A stretch of DNA of 64,000 nucleotides from Candidatus Cloacimonadota bacterium (GCA_002742885.1 PDOO01000023.1:1-64000), one strand, 5' to 3'; shown: positions 47,372 through 56,813, numbered from the stretch's first letter. Numbers and translations are program-made. Notes: generated by a model not told the origin, from the letters alone.

Positions 47372-48127
47372 ATGAAAAATTATTTTAAAATTATCGCATT
47401 AACTGCAATTCTAACCGTTGTCGGATGTTCCAATACCAAACTTTACGAAAGTTGGTCTGCCGAGAAAAAAATGAACCGAGCAAATAAATTTTATGAAAAA
47501 GGAAAATTCTCGAAAGCAGCCGAACTTTACGAACTTGTGGTTTTTGAAAGAAATTTGTCTGAAACCGCTTTTGCTCAAATGAGATTGGCAAATTGTTACT
47601 TCAACGATAAAAAATATTTGGAAGCAAGAATCGAGTATCAGGAATTGATAAAACTTTTCCCGGATTACGATGAAATTGCAACTGCTCAATACAGAATAGG
47701 TTTATGTTATATGTACGATTCTTTGGATCCGCATTATACGCAAGAAGAAACAGTTCTTGCCATTGAAGCTTTTGAAACCTTTCTGGAAAGATTTCCGTCC
47801 GATACTCGCAGAACCGAAGTTTTTGAATATTTAAAAGAAATGAATTACAAACTTCTTACGGCAAGATATTACAGGGGATATATTTATTACCGCATGCAGG
47901 ATTTCAGCTCTGCTCTTCTTTATCTTAATGAGATTATAGAATTGGGAAACCATGACGAGTTGGAAGAAAATTCTCTTTACTATAAATCTAAAATATACTT
48001 ATACCGAAAAGACGCTCAGGCTGTTTTGAGGAGTTTGGAAAGAATGAAAGGATATTTCCCTGATTCCAAAAAGACTCGAAAAATTGAAAAAGAATACAAT
48101 AAACTTTTAAAAAAACTTGAAAGTTAA
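47372..48127 (+). CDS. BamD-like outer-membrane assembly lipoprotein
   Basis: The 251-residue protein has a lipobox (VVGC, near residue 19) and five TPR-like repeats starting KKMNRANKFYEKGKFSKAAELYE. BamD works with BamA to insert barrel proteins into the outer membrane; here that would include SprA, the PorV/PorQ-like protein and the 54938 barrel. I prefer the ATG at 47372 because AGGA lies 6 nt before it; the ATG at 47366 is the alternative. It is followed by nadD 12 bp later. Confidence 0.82.
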   Translation: MKNYFKIIALTAILTVVGCSNTKLYESWSAEKKMNRANKFYEKGKFSKAAELYELVVFERNLSETAFAQMRLANCYFNDKKYLEARIEYQELIKLFPDYDEIATAQYRIGLCYMYDSLDPHYTQEETVLAIEAFETFLERFPSDTRRTEVFEYLKEMNYKLLTARYYRGYIYYRMQDFSSALLYLNEIIELGNHDELEENSLYYKSKIYLYRKDAQAVLRSLERMKGYFPDSKKTRKIEKEYNKLLKKLES

Positions 48128-48139
48128 AACAAGGTTAAC

Positions 48140-48730
48140 GTGTTGAAGATCGGGCTTTTCGGAGGAACTTTTAACCCGATTCACTTCGGGCATATTGCTT
48201 TGGCAAAATCTGCATTTGAGAAATTGAACTTGGATAAAGTTCTGTTTATTCCGTCCGGAAATCCGCCTCATAAAGAAAATGATTTTATCTTAAACTACCA
48301 TGATCGTTGTCGTCTTGCAGAAGAATCTCTGAAAGAATACGAAAATTTTTTTATCTCCTTTTTGGATGATCCGCGTTACGGTAAAAGTTATACGCTGAAA
48401 CAGGCTGAAAGGGCAAAAAAATTATATCCGGATGCTGAACTCTATTTTTTAATCGGGGAAGATAATGTGCCTAAACTGCAAACTTGGTTTAAAATAGAAG
48501 AACTATTTAACTTGGTTTTTTTTGTCGTCTTTAGCAGAGAAAATACCGAATCTTTTAATCGGGAAGAATTGCCTTATCTTCATAAATTAAAATTTATTTC
48601 CATGCCTAAGGTGAATATATCTTCATCTCAAATAAGAAAATATATTTCCGAAGATAAATCTGTTGACTGTTTGGTTCCGGCTCCGGTAAAAGAGTTTATT
48701 TTGAAAAAAAATATCTTTAAGATTACGTGA
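48140..48730 (+). CDS. nadD: Nicotinate-nucleotide adenylyltransferase
   Basis: NadD adds AMP to nicotinate mononucleotide in NAD synthesis. The 196-residue protein has the nucleotidyltransferase motifs GGTFNPIHFGH and SSSQIR (here NISSSQIRKYI), and the loop with FIPSGNPPHK. The start is a GTG at 48140, or the TTG that follows it; AAGG lies 5 nt upstream. NAD kinase is encoded 1.1 kb later, two genes on. Confidence 0.94.
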   Translation: MLKIGLFGGTFNPIHFGHIALAKSAFEKLNLDKVLFIPSGNPPHKENDFILNYHDRCRLAEESLKEYENFFISFLDDPRYGKSYTLKQAERAKKLYPDAELYFLIGEDNVPKLQTWFKIEELFNLVFFVVFSRENTESFNREELPYLHKLKFISMPKVNISSSQIRKYISEDKSVDCLVPAPVKEFILKKNIFKIT

Positions 48731-48731
48731 A

Positions 48732-49802
48732 ATGAGCAAATTTAAAAAAAAAGAAAAGAAAAAATTCGTCAGAAAAAATATAAGATTAAAAAATCGAGCT
48801 TTCAAAGATGTTGATGAATTTTGCGATGACGAAGTTGTTGAGTTGAAAAAATCGGATGTGATAAGCGAAGCAGGTAACGCAAAATCGCAAAAGTCGGACT
48901 TGATTTTAAAAACCGGTCGAGTCATGGAAGTTATGAGCAATCATAAATGCCGGGTTAAAATAGACGGGGTATTTTTTGACTGTACAGTCAGCGGACGTTT
49001 AAAGCATATCAATTTCAGAACCAGAACCATTGTTGCCGTCGGAGATTTTGTTAAAGTCGATTTTTCCGAAACTCCCAGGGTAGAAGAAATAATGCCTCGC
49101 CGAAATCGTCTTGCCAGATTCAGCGGTCATAATTTCCAATCCGAAATAATTTTGGCATCCAACATAGACCGAATTATCATTACCGCAAGTTATCTCGAAC
49201 CTGCTTTGAACTTAGGGTTGGTTGACAGATATTTATGTTTTTCCGAAATTGAAAATCTTGAGGCAATTGTTTGCATAAATAAAATAGATTTGTGCCGAGA
49301 TGAAGAAGAATTGGATAAATCTTTGGAATATTACGAAAACGCCGGAATTAAAATATTAAAAGTCTCGGCAGAAACCGGCAGGGGAATTGAAGATTTAAAA
49401 GAATTGTTAAAAAATAAAGATACAGTCTTTTCCGGACATTCGGGCGCCGGGAAATCATCTTTAATAAATAAAATTCAGCCCGGGTTGAATCTTCGGGTTT
49501 CGCAAATAAGTTATATTCACGGAAAGGGACAGCATACAACTTCTTCCGGAAAATTGATCGGTTGGAACTTCGGCGGTCATCTTGCGGATACGCCGGGCAT
49601 TAAAACATTCGGATTGTATCGGGAACATAAACCGCTTATCCCCAAAGTTTTTCCCGGATTCATAAATTTTTCCGGAAGCTGCAAGTTTGACGATTGTACG
49701 CATACGCATGAAAAAATATGCGGCGTTAAACAAGCGGTTGAAGAAGGAGAAATCCCGGAGGAAAGATATAACTCATACTGCCGTATTTGGGATTCGTTAT
49801 GA
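48732..49802 (+). CDS. rsgA: Ribosome small-subunit GTPase RsgA
   Basis: RsgA is a circularly permuted GTPase that checks and matures the 30S subunit. The 356-residue protein has an OB fold, then G4 CINKID, G1 GHSGAGKSSLIN and G3 DTPGIKTFG in permuted order, and a zinc site CKFDDCTHTHEKIC. A basic N-terminal extension of about 60 residues is longer than usual. It ends in an ATGA overlap with nadK. Confidence 0.94.
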   Translation: MSKFKKKEKKKFVRKNIRLKNRAFKDVDEFCDDEVVELKKSDVISEAGNAKSQKSDLILKTGRVMEVMSNHKCRVKIDGVFFDCTVSGRLKHINFRTRTIVAVGDFVKVDFSETPRVEEIMPRRNRLARFSGHNFQSEIILASNIDRIIITASYLEPALNLGLVDRYLCFSEIENLEAIVCINKIDLCRDEEELDKSLEYYENAGIKILKVSAETGRGIEDLKELLKNKDTVFSGHSGAGKSSLINKIQPGLNLRVSQISYIHGKGQHTTSSGKLIGWNFGGHLADTPGIKTFGLYREHKPLIPKVFPGFINFSGSCKFDDCTHTHEKICGVKQAVEEGEIPEERYNSYCRIWDSL

Positions 49803-50659
49803 AGAATATAGGAATATCGGTTAATCCGCATTTAGGGAAAAATACTGCGGTTACGGATTTATTGACGAAAGTAAAAAAAAAATACGATTTCAACTTTTAT
49901 TGTCAGGCTAAATCCGAAAATTTTTTGCCGGAATTTGTTTGCGTCATTGATGATATTGATAAATTTAATAAAAAATTGGATATTATCTGGGTTTTCGGAG
50001 GAGACGGAACAATTTTGCATTCCATAGATTTCTCTCTGAAAACTGATGCTCCTGTTTTGGGCATAAATTTGGGACGGCTGGGCTTTCTTGCCGATACGGA
50101 TATGTCTGAATTCGAAAAATCGTTAAATTTGCTTATAAATAAAAAATACAGAATACAAAGCAGAATGCTTTTGAAAGCTTCGTTGAAAAGAGAAGGAAAA
50201 TTAATTTATTCCGCCTGTGCTTTGAATGACGCCGTTATTTATAAAGGAACGGTTCCTCATCTGATAAAAATTAAGGTGTATGACAATAAACGATTTGTTT
50301 TGGAAACCAGATGCGACGGCATAATTGCTTCTACTCCTACAGGTTCCACTGCTTACAACCTTTCCGCCGGAGGTCCTATTTTATCGCCGGTAACGGAAGC
50401 TTTTGTCGTCAGTCCTCTTAACCCTCATCTTTTATCTGTTCGCCCCTTGGTCTTTCCGGCTTCCATAAATCTTGCTTTTTTGGTTCATGAAATTGTGGAA
50501 GAAGCTATTTTGCAGTTGGACGGTCGCAATGTTTTTAAATTAAAAGATAAGGACGAACTTTTTGTAAAATCCGATTCGCGGAAAGTTAATTTTGTAAAGC
50601 TTAACAATAAAAATTTTTTCCAAATTTTAAGAAAAAAAATGCACATGGGTAAATCATGA
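49799..50659 (+). CDS. nadK: NAD kinase
   Basis: NadK makes NADP from NAD. The 286-residue protein has the GGDGT motif (VFGGDGTILHS) and the TPTGSTAYNLSAGG signature. The ATG at 49799 overlaps the rsgA stop (ATGA); the in-frame TTG further upstream is not needed. It overlaps recN by 4 bp in the same way. Confidence 0.95.
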   Translation: MKNIGISVNPHLGKNTAVTDLLTKVKKKYDFNFYCQAKSENFLPEFVCVIDDIDKFNKKLDIIWVFGGDGTILHSIDFSLKTDAPVLGINLGRLGFLADTDMSEFEKSLNLLINKKYRIQSRMLLKASLKREGKLIYSACALNDAVIYKGTVPHLIKIKVYDNKRFVLETRCDGIIASTPTGSTAYNLSAGGPILSPVTEAFVVSPLNPHLLSVRPLVFPASINLAFLVHEIVEEAILQLDGRNVFKLKDKDELFVKSDSRKVNFVKLNNKNFFQILRKKMHMGKS

Positions 50660-52326
50660 TTAAATCTCTTCTGATAAAGAACTTCATCATTATCGATGAA
50701 CAAAAGATTATTTTTGAACCGGGTTTCAATGTTTTGAGCGGAGAAACAGGCGCCGGAAAATCTATTTTGGTCGGAGCCGTTAATTTGGCTCTCGGAGCTC
50801 AGGCAAAAGGAAATCTTCTTCGAAACAAGGCTGAAAAAGCCGTTATCGAAGCTGTTTTTGACTCTTCTCAAAATGAGGAATTAAAAGAATTGCTGAAAAA
50901 ATACGAAGTTGAAGATTGCGAGAACGAATTTTTTATTTTGCGAGAAATTTTGCCTAATAATTCCAGTAAAATATTTCTGAACGGAAGACGGGTAACCAAC
51001 AGTATCATAAGAGAATTTCAACGTGTATTGATTGATTTTCATTCGCAAAGAGACCAAAACCTGCTTTTGGAAAGTGAAACACAATTAGCTTTTTTAGATA
51101 AATTCGGAAATTTGGAAGAACTTGCCGAAAATTTCGGAAAACTTTATAATTACAGGCAAAAACTGAAAGCAAATTTAGTTGAAAAAATTCGTGCGGCAGA
51201 GGAGATGAAAGAAAGAAAAGAACTTTATTCTTATCAGCTGAAAGAAATTGAGGAAATGGATTTAACGCCCGGTGAAGATGTTCGACTCGAAAAAGAAATG
51301 AAGCTGTTGTCTCATGCCGAAGAAATTTTACAAACATCAGATGAAATAGAATTTATTGTAACCGGCAAGGAAAATTGTCTTGCCGATGAATTAAACAAAA
51401 TTATTCATAAATTATCGTATTTCGAAAATGAAGCTGATTGCATAAATGCGGCGTCGGATCATTTTAACGAAGCAATTGCTCATTTGTGCGACGGAGTTGA
51501 GGAAATTTCCCGGCTTAAAGATATTACGGATATTGATGAAGAAAAAAAAGAAGAAACCGAAGAACGTTTTAATGCGATAAATATTCTTAAAATGAAGTAC
51601 CGAAAAACTATTGATGAAATTATAGATTATGCCGAAGAAATACGCCGGTTTACCGAAAATTTTTCTGCAAAAAATAAAGATATTGAGATATTAACCGATG
51701 AAATTTCAGCCAAAGAAAAAGAAATGAAAAAGAAAGCCGAAGAGCTTTCGGAAAAAAGAAAAAAAGCTGCTTTGGATTTCGGCAAGGAAGTTCAAAAGAA
51801 TCTTCGTTTTTTGGCAATGCCTAATGCTGAGTTTGAGGTTCGTTTCGATGACCTTTCGACATTCGGCGTTACAGGTTCGGACAGGATAGATTTTTATTTT
51901 AAAGCCAATAAAGGTCAGGAGATGCAACCTGTTGCGGATGCTGTCTCGGGAGGAGAATTATCCCGTCTTCTTCTTACTTTGAAAAAAGTTCTCGGAGAAA
52001 GAATGAAAGAAAAAGTTATCGTTTTTGACGAGATTGATGCCGGAGTCGGCGGAAAAACAGCTAAAATTTTGGCAAAGTTTATTAAAGATGTCGGATTGCA
52101 TCATCAAGTTTTATGCATAACTCATCTTCCGCAAGTTGCTGCATTGGCAGATACTCATTATTTTATTCAAAAAAAGGAAACGGAATTGACAACAGTTCTT
52201 GATATAAAAAAAATTGACTTTAACCAAAGAATAAATGAGATTGCCAGAATGCTCTCAGGGGATTCTTCCGAACGTTCTCTTGCTCATGCGAAAGAATTAT
52301 TGGAGGAAAACAAAAAATTTACATAA
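50656..52326 (+). CDS. recN: DNA repair protein RecN
   Basis: RecN is an SMC-like ATPase used in double-strand break repair. The 556-residue protein has Walker A SGETGAGKSILVGAV at the N-terminus, a central coiled coil (about 155-370), the signature SGGELSRLLL and Walker B VFDEIDAGVGG near the C-terminus. All are intact and length is normal. It forms a tightly packed run rsgA-nadK-recN. Confidence 0.96.
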   Translation: MIKSLLIKNFIIIDEQKIIFEPGFNVLSGETGAGKSILVGAVNLALGAQAKGNLLRNKAEKAVIEAVFDSSQNEELKELLKKYEVEDCENEFFILREILPNNSSKIFLNGRRVTNSIIREFQRVLIDFHSQRDQNLLLESETQLAFLDKFGNLEELAENFGKLYNYRQKLKANLVEKIRAAEEMKERKELYSYQLKEIEEMDLTPGEDVRLEKEMKLLSHAEEILQTSDEIEFIVTGKENCLADELNKIIHKLSYFENEADCINAASDHFNEAIAHLCDGVEEISRLKDITDIDEEKKEETEERFNAINILKMKYRKTIDEIIDYAEEIRRFTENFSAKNKDIEILTDEISAKEKEMKKKAEELSEKRKKAALDFGKEVQKNLRFLAMPNAEFEVRFDDLSTFGVTGSDRIDFYFKANKGQEMQPVADAVSGGELSRLLLTLKKVLGERMKEKVIVFDEIDAGVGGKTAKILAKFIKDVGLHHQVLCITHLPQVAALADTHYFIQKKETELTTVLDIKKIDFNQRINEIARMLSGDSSERSLAHAKELLEENKKFT

Positions 52327-52371
52327 ACTTTAACTGTAAGGTTTAAAAGTTTAAAAATAAGGATGGAGGAA

Positions 52372-53235
52372 ATGAAATTAAGACAAAGCACTAAAAGCGG
52401 AATAGCTTTATTGGTATTATTTTTATCTTTTTTGACAGGTTTAAAATTTTCAGGACTTTACGATAATATTACAGGAAAAAATACTCATAAGAAAATTAAA
52501 ATAAAGTCAACTGAGGACATTTTTGAAAATGCTTCGAATTATACGAAATATATTTTCTCTTTTTCTGAGAAAAACTTAAATAAACTTGATAAACCGGTAA
52601 ACGGATTTTTGGCAGAAAACGAAAATAATCTTATCTTATACGAAAAAAACCCGGATTACAGACTTCTTGTGTTTGAAATACCCAAAAATTCGGAACATGA
52701 GTCTTTAAGTAAATTTCCGGAAATTGCCAAGTTGGAAGAAAAAGAAATTATTGCTTCTGATCCTCCCAATAAAAGCATTGATATAAAACAACATATTAAA
52801 GATAAAAAATTAATAAAGAAGACCGTTGAAAGAGCCTTAACCGAAAGAAATCTTTCCGGAAGAGAGATTGCCTCTTTTAAAAAAGAACTTTTTACCATAC
52901 AGTCAAGAATAGACAGCCTGAATAGTTTAGTTTTCATGCAAAAAAGAAACAATGAGCAAGTCTTGGTTAAAGCCGTAATTATAAAACATTCAGACAAAGA
53001 GAATACTTTTGCGCATGATGGTTTATACTTCCTGATTTATTTCTTTGCAGCTTTAACGGCATTTTCTTTATTCATAATTATAATCAGCTACATTGTTATG
53101 TTTATTACTAAATTGATGACTTTTGCGGGTATAGAAACACAGAAATCCGCAGCCGATTATAAAAAATACGGTTATGAATCGAGGAAGAAAAAAATTAAGA
53201 GAATATACAAAGACCTGGAAGAAGAGGATAAATAG
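52372..53235 (+). CDS. Membrane protein of unknown function
   Basis: The 287-residue protein has one N-terminal helix (about 9-28) and a C-terminal helix (about 219-245) flanking a soluble, lysine-rich domain. This implies a periplasmic loop held at both ends, with a short basic cytoplasmic tail. I do not recognise the family. The ATG at 52372 follows GGAGGA; an ATG at 52363 is less likely. Its stop overlaps the GTG start of the next small gene. Confidence 0.65.
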   Translation: MKLRQSTKSGIALLVLFLSFLTGLKFSGLYDNITGKNTHKKIKIKSTEDIFENASNYTKYIFSFSEKNLNKLDKPVNGFLAENENNLILYEKNPDYRLLVFEIPKNSEHESLSKFPEIAKLEEKEIIASDPPNKSIDIKQHIKDKKLIKKTVERALTERNLSGREIASFKKELFTIQSRIDSLNSLVFMQKRNNEQVLVKAVIIKHSDKENTFAHDGLYFLIYFFAALTAFSLFIIIISYIVMFITKLMTFAGIETQKSAADYKKYGYESRKKKIKRIYKDLEEEDK

Positions 53236-53456
53236 TGCTTCCTTGTATATGGGTAATACTCAGTATTTTCTTGCTTTGCTCCGAAATATTTTGGGGAAAA
53301 TATTATTTCCTTGCCGGCGGAACAGCATCTTTATTTACTGCAGTATTGTCTTATAAAAGCATATCTTTTGTTATGCAAACGGTAATATTTATAATATTAT
53401 TCGCTGTTTTAAGCTTTTTGACAAAGAAGTTTGCCGATAAATTTACCGGCAATTGA
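53235..53456 (+). CDS. Small membrane protein, NfeD-like
   Basis: This 73-residue protein consists almost wholly of three membrane helices, in a pattern like the NfeD/YbbK family membrane domain (helix, GGT-type turn, two helices) but without the soluble OB-fold domain that normally follows. The start is GTG overlapping the stop of the gene before it. It may form a complex with that protein. The NfeD assignment is tentative. Confidence 0.55.
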   Translation: MLPCIWVILSIFLLCSEIFWGKYYFLAGGTASLFTAVLSYKSISFVMQTVIFIILFAVLSFLTKKFADKFTGN

Positions 53457-53484
53457 TTTTAATTTTTTAAGTAAAGGATAAATT

Positions 53485-53958
53485 ATGGTTCAGTTTACCA
53501 CATTTTATGTCGGAGACACTTTTTTCGGCATCAATATTTTTCAAGTAAAAGAAATTAACAACAATATGCGTTATACCAAAGTTCCTGACAGTCCCGGGTA
53601 CATTAAAGGACTTCTCAATCTCAGGGGACAGATTATAACTATTTTTGATCTTGCCAAACGTTTGGGACGGGAAGAAACGGAAATTAAAGAAAAAACTCGG
53701 AATTTGATTATTAAAACGGATGAAGAAACCGGGAAAATCAGGGCAAAAGGACTTTTTACGGAGAAAGTCGGAAATGATGCAGTCGGATTTATTATAGATA
53801 AAATCGGAGATGTCGTTGAATTTGACGAAGAAGAAATTGTCCCTGCCCCGGCAAATGTTCATGACGTATCTAAAGAGTTTATTCACGGAGTTTATGAAAC
53901 TGAAGATGATTTGCTGATTTTGTTAAACGTTTCCGAAATTATAAATACTCAGGCATAA
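53485..53958 (+). CDS. cheW: CheW-domain chemotaxis adaptor
   Basis: The 157-residue protein is a single CheW domain: VQFTTFYVGDTFFGINIFQVKEI at the start (shown to 20: the strand FFGINIFQVKEI), the GLLNLRGQIITIFDL strand, and VGFIIDKIGDVVEFD. CheW bridges receptors and CheA. The nearest CheA is at 30112, about 20 kb away; this protein may serve it. No receptors are seen nearby. Confidence 0.92.
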   Translation: MVQFTTFYVGDTFFGINIFQVKEINNNMRYTKVPDSPGYIKGLLNLRGQIITIFDLAKRLGREETEIKEKTRNLIIKTDEETGKIRAKGLFTEKVGNDAVGFIIDKIGDVVEFDEEEIVPAPANVHDVSKEFIHGVYETEDDLLILLNVSEIINTQA

Positions 53959-53967
53959 TGGATTGTA

Positions 53968-54966
53968 ATGAATTACGTTAAATCAATTGATTTTGACAGA
54001 CAAAAAGCTGAGATTATCGATCAAACTTTGTTGCCGAATGATTTTAAATTATTGAAAATTACCGATTACAGAGAAATGATTGAAGCTATAAAAACTCTTC
54101 GGATCAGAGGAGCGCCGGCTATTGGAATTGCTGCTTCGGTTGCCTGTTATCTTGCTGCAAAAGAAATTCAGACAAAAAACGGGAATTATAGTGATTTTCT
54201 TGAAGCCGTAAAAGAAATAGAGGCTTCTCGTCCGACTGCCGTAAATCTTTTTTATGCTTGCAACGGAATCAGAGCAATTAACGCTGAGATTAAAAATTTG
54301 CCCGCTAAAGTTTACGATTATGCGGAAAAATTAAGGGATTACGAAATTGATGCTTGCCGTAAAATGGGAGAAAACGGAGCAAGGCTTATTTCAAAAAAAT
54401 CTTTGAAAATATTGACGCATTGCAATACGGGAAGTTTGGCAACTGTCGGAATCGGAACGGCTCTGGGCATGATTCGGGTTCTTGCGGAATCTCATGATGT
54501 CCATGTTTTTGTCGATGAGACAAGACCTCTGTTGCAGGGAGCGAGATTGACTGCCTGGGAGTTGGGAGAAAGCGGAATACCTTATTCCTTGATTACCGAC
54601 AATATGGTTGCTTCAGTTATCAGATCCGAAAAAATTGACATGATAATTACCGGAGCGGACAGAATTGCGGCAAACGGAGATTCTGCAAATAAGATAGGAA
54701 CTTTCAATTTGGCTGTTTTGGCAAAATATTTCGGAATCCCTCTGTATATCGTTGCTCCGGAAACAACCCTTGATTCAAAAATCCGCAACGGAGAAGAAAT
54801 TATTATAGAAGAACGCAGTCCCTCGGAAGTGAAACAATGGCGAGATGTTAAGACTGCTCCCGAAAACGCAAACGCAAAAAATCCCGCTTTTGACGTTACG
54901 CCCTCCGAATTGATTAAAGCAATTATAACCGAGAAAAATGTCTACTCTTATCCTTATCAATTCTAG
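53968..54966 (+). CDS. mtnA: S-methyl-5-thioribose-1-phosphate isomerase
   Basis: MtnA isomerises methylthioribose-1-phosphate to the ribulose form in methionine salvage. The 332-residue protein has IRGAPAIGIAAS, the catalytic Cys in THCNTGSL, DETRPLLQGARLT and the catalytic Asp in TGADRIAANGD. Other salvage genes are not nearby, so it may work in an alternative pathway or in purine-linked salvage. Confidence 0.93.
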   Translation: MNYVKSIDFDRQKAEIIDQTLLPNDFKLLKITDYREMIEAIKTLRIRGAPAIGIAASVACYLAAKEIQTKNGNYSDFLEAVKEIEASRPTAVNLFYACNGIRAINAEIKNLPAKVYDYAEKLRDYEIDACRKMGENGARLISKKSLKILTHCNTGSLATVGIGTALGMIRVLAESHDVHVFVDETRPLLQGARLTAWELGESGIPYSLITDNMVASVIRSEKIDMIITGADRIAANGDSANKIGTFNLAVLAKYFGIPLYIVAPETTLDSKIRNGEEIIIEERSPSEVKQWRDVKTAPENANAKNPAFDVTPSELIKAIITEKNVYSYPYQF

Positions 54967-56281
54967 TTCAGGCAAAAGATTTTTTATTATTTTGGCGCAG
55001 GCATCTTTATGCCTGTTTTTTTTATCTTTATCGGGAATAGAAGAAGCGCCGTCTCCGAGGGATTATTCTGATTTGGTTAAAACGGATTTTCCTGTTTATG
55101 ATTATCTCTTGCCGAAGGGAGACAATGCGCTCGGGGTTCGGGATTTTGCTTCTTTAAATTCTTTTTCCGACAAACAGATTAAATCTTTTTTTTCTCTGAA
55201 AGCATATCGCAAAAATGTGTCTGTTAATTATTTCTGCCGTAAGCAAGGTTTCGCCTCCGGCGTTTTTTATAAATCCCGCATTTTTGATTTCTCGGTCAGA
55301 CACGCTCGATTTGATCATAAAATGAACTCTGAATTTTCCTGTTTGAAAATGAAATTTAAACCGAAAACGGAATGGTTTGATTTTTTTTATGATTTCTCAT
55401 TTTATCCGAAAAATAATTTATCCGACAATATTATTTCGGTAGGTTTAAGCCGTCCTTTGTTTGATTTTAAAATTCGATCTGATATTTTTCAAGGTAATTC
55501 TGCTCATGTTCTGATCATGCCGGAATTGCGGATAAAGTCGGATAAGTTCGGAATCGGAACAGGTTATGCTTTCGGTAACCTTAATTCGGAAGACGGTTCC
55601 GGCTTGGCGGGACATCTTCATTTTTTTATGAGAGATAATTTTTTGTTTAAAATAAATATAGGACATCGTTTGAAACGTTTTCCTCTTAATGAATATTTTT
55701 ACTCTGATTTATTTTATTTTTATTCTGATTTGGATAACGATTTACTGAAAAATATCCGAGCGGAGACTTATTTTAACGGAATTTTCGAGTTGAGTTCTTT
55801 TATGGGAAACCTTGAATTGTCTTTTTCCGGTATAACAAGCAAAAAAGATTGGCAATGCGAAGTTATCGAAAACAAGTGCAATCCGATTCTTGAGGATAAA
55901 GAAAACTCTGTCAATAAATTGAAGTTCGGTTATAAAAAAAATAATTTTTCGCTTAAGATGATTTATTTGCTTTCTGAAAGAAAAAATATTTTGCCGCAGT
56001 TTAAATTGGTTTCGAGTTTGAAAAAAAGATTGTTCCATTTTGCTTACTTGAATGTCGGGGGAAGTTTTAATCATCATTTTAAAATCGGTCATAAATACGG
56101 AAATTCAGGAGTCCTTTTTGTTTTTTTTGAATATGCCGGTTATCGAAATATTGTTCCTATTCTGGGATTTAACCTGAAGTATTTTGATTGCGATACTTTT
56201 ATTGAACCCGAGAAATCAATAATTCTCGGTATTTCTTATAAAAATAAAAAATATGCCGAAAGAAAGCGAAAAATTTTATAA
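54938..56281 (+). CDS. Exported protein, probable outer-membrane beta barrel
   Basis: The 447-residue protein has an N-terminal export signal (about residues 13-33) and then many short alternating strands with aromatic ends, the pattern of an outer-membrane barrel. I do not recognise the family. Its start (ATG 54938) lies within mtnA, a 29-bp overlap, and no better start was found downstream, so translation may be coupled to mtnA. It could be a porin-like or T9SS-related barrel. Confidence 0.6.
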   Translation: MSTLILINSSSGKRFFIILAQASLCLFFLSLSGIEEAPSPRDYSDLVKTDFPVYDYLLPKGDNALGVRDFASLNSFSDKQIKSFFSLKAYRKNVSVNYFCRKQGFASGVFYKSRIFDFSVRHARFDHKMNSEFSCLKMKFKPKTEWFDFFYDFSFYPKNNLSDNIISVGLSRPLFDFKIRSDIFQGNSAHVLIMPELRIKSDKFGIGTGYAFGNLNSEDGSGLAGHLHFFMRDNFLFKINIGHRLKRFPLNEYFYSDLFYFYSDLDNDLLKNIRAETYFNGIFELSSFMGNLELSFSGITSKKDWQCEVIENKCNPILEDKENSVNKLKFGYKKNNFSLKMIYLLSERKNILPQFKLVSSLKKRLFHFAYLNVGGSFNHHFKIGHKYGNSGVLFVFFEYAGYRNIVPILGFNLKYFDCDTFIEPEKSIILGISYKNKKYAERKRKIL

Positions 56282-56438
56282 AATTAATCTCGATAGAAAC
56301 ATTTTTTGATTTTTGCAAACAATAATGCTGGACGATCTTCAAAGGTTCATAAAATTGACCGTCGGTGAGCTTTTTCTTGGAAGATTTATTGCATATAAGA
56401 TAAGTTTTTCGATTATTGCTTTTGCAGGGAATTCTGTA

Positions 56439-56496
56439 ATTTACCGTGAAAAGATTAAGTTATCGGTAAATCATAACTTAATATGCAAATTTTTTT
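56439..56496 (+). promoter_or_regulatory. Overlapping alternative hairpins before the FtsB-like gene
   Basis: Two perfect inverted repeats overlap here. ATTTACCG (56439-56446) can pair with CGGTAAAT (56464-56471). ATTAAGTTAT (56454-56463) can pair with ATAACTTAAT (56473-56482), using the former's second arm as its loop. They cannot easily form together. A T7 run lies 7 nt after the second stem. This is the layout of an attenuator or switch in a 238-bp leader of the FtsB-like/coaD transcript. Confidence 0.4.
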
Positions 56497-56519
56497 AACC
56501 GGATGGAGACGCTAATATT

Positions 56520-56813
56520 ATGAAATTAGATAAAATACTCAGAGAAGGCATTCTTTTCTTTGTTTTATGTTTTGTTGTGTCTTCCATTGTTTTGTTTTTG
56601 GGAGATTACAGTTATATCTCTTATTCTAAAGAAAAATCCGAAAACAAAAAAGTCAGATGCGAATATAATGCTTTAAAGAAACATAATGAAAGATTAGAAG
56701 AATTAAATAAAGAATTTAATGATAATAAAAAACTTGAACAGATAGCTCGTGAACACGGGTATCAAAAGTCCGGGGAGAAAGTTTATCGCATTATCGATGA
56801 AAAATCCAATTAA
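56520..56813 (+). CDS. FtsB/DivIC-like septum protein
   Basis: The 97-residue protein has a short cytoplasmic start, one membrane helix (about 10-28) and an extracytoplasmic coiled coil (about 35-75) ending with KLEQIAREHGYQK, the septum formation initiator pattern. FtsB/DivIC joins FtsL and FtsQ in the division complex. GGAG lies about 11 nt before the ATG. coaD follows 36 bp later. Confidence 0.8.
   Translation: MKLDKILREGILFFVLCFVVSSIVLFLGDYSYISYSKEKSENKKVRCEYNALKKHNERLEELNKEFNDNKKLEQIAREHGYQKSGEKVYRIIDEKSN

Noticed and set aside
56313-56498. A 61-codon frame starting with TTG before the FtsB-like gene
   Set aside because: No ribosome binding site, no recognisable protein, and it runs through the inverted repeats of the leader.
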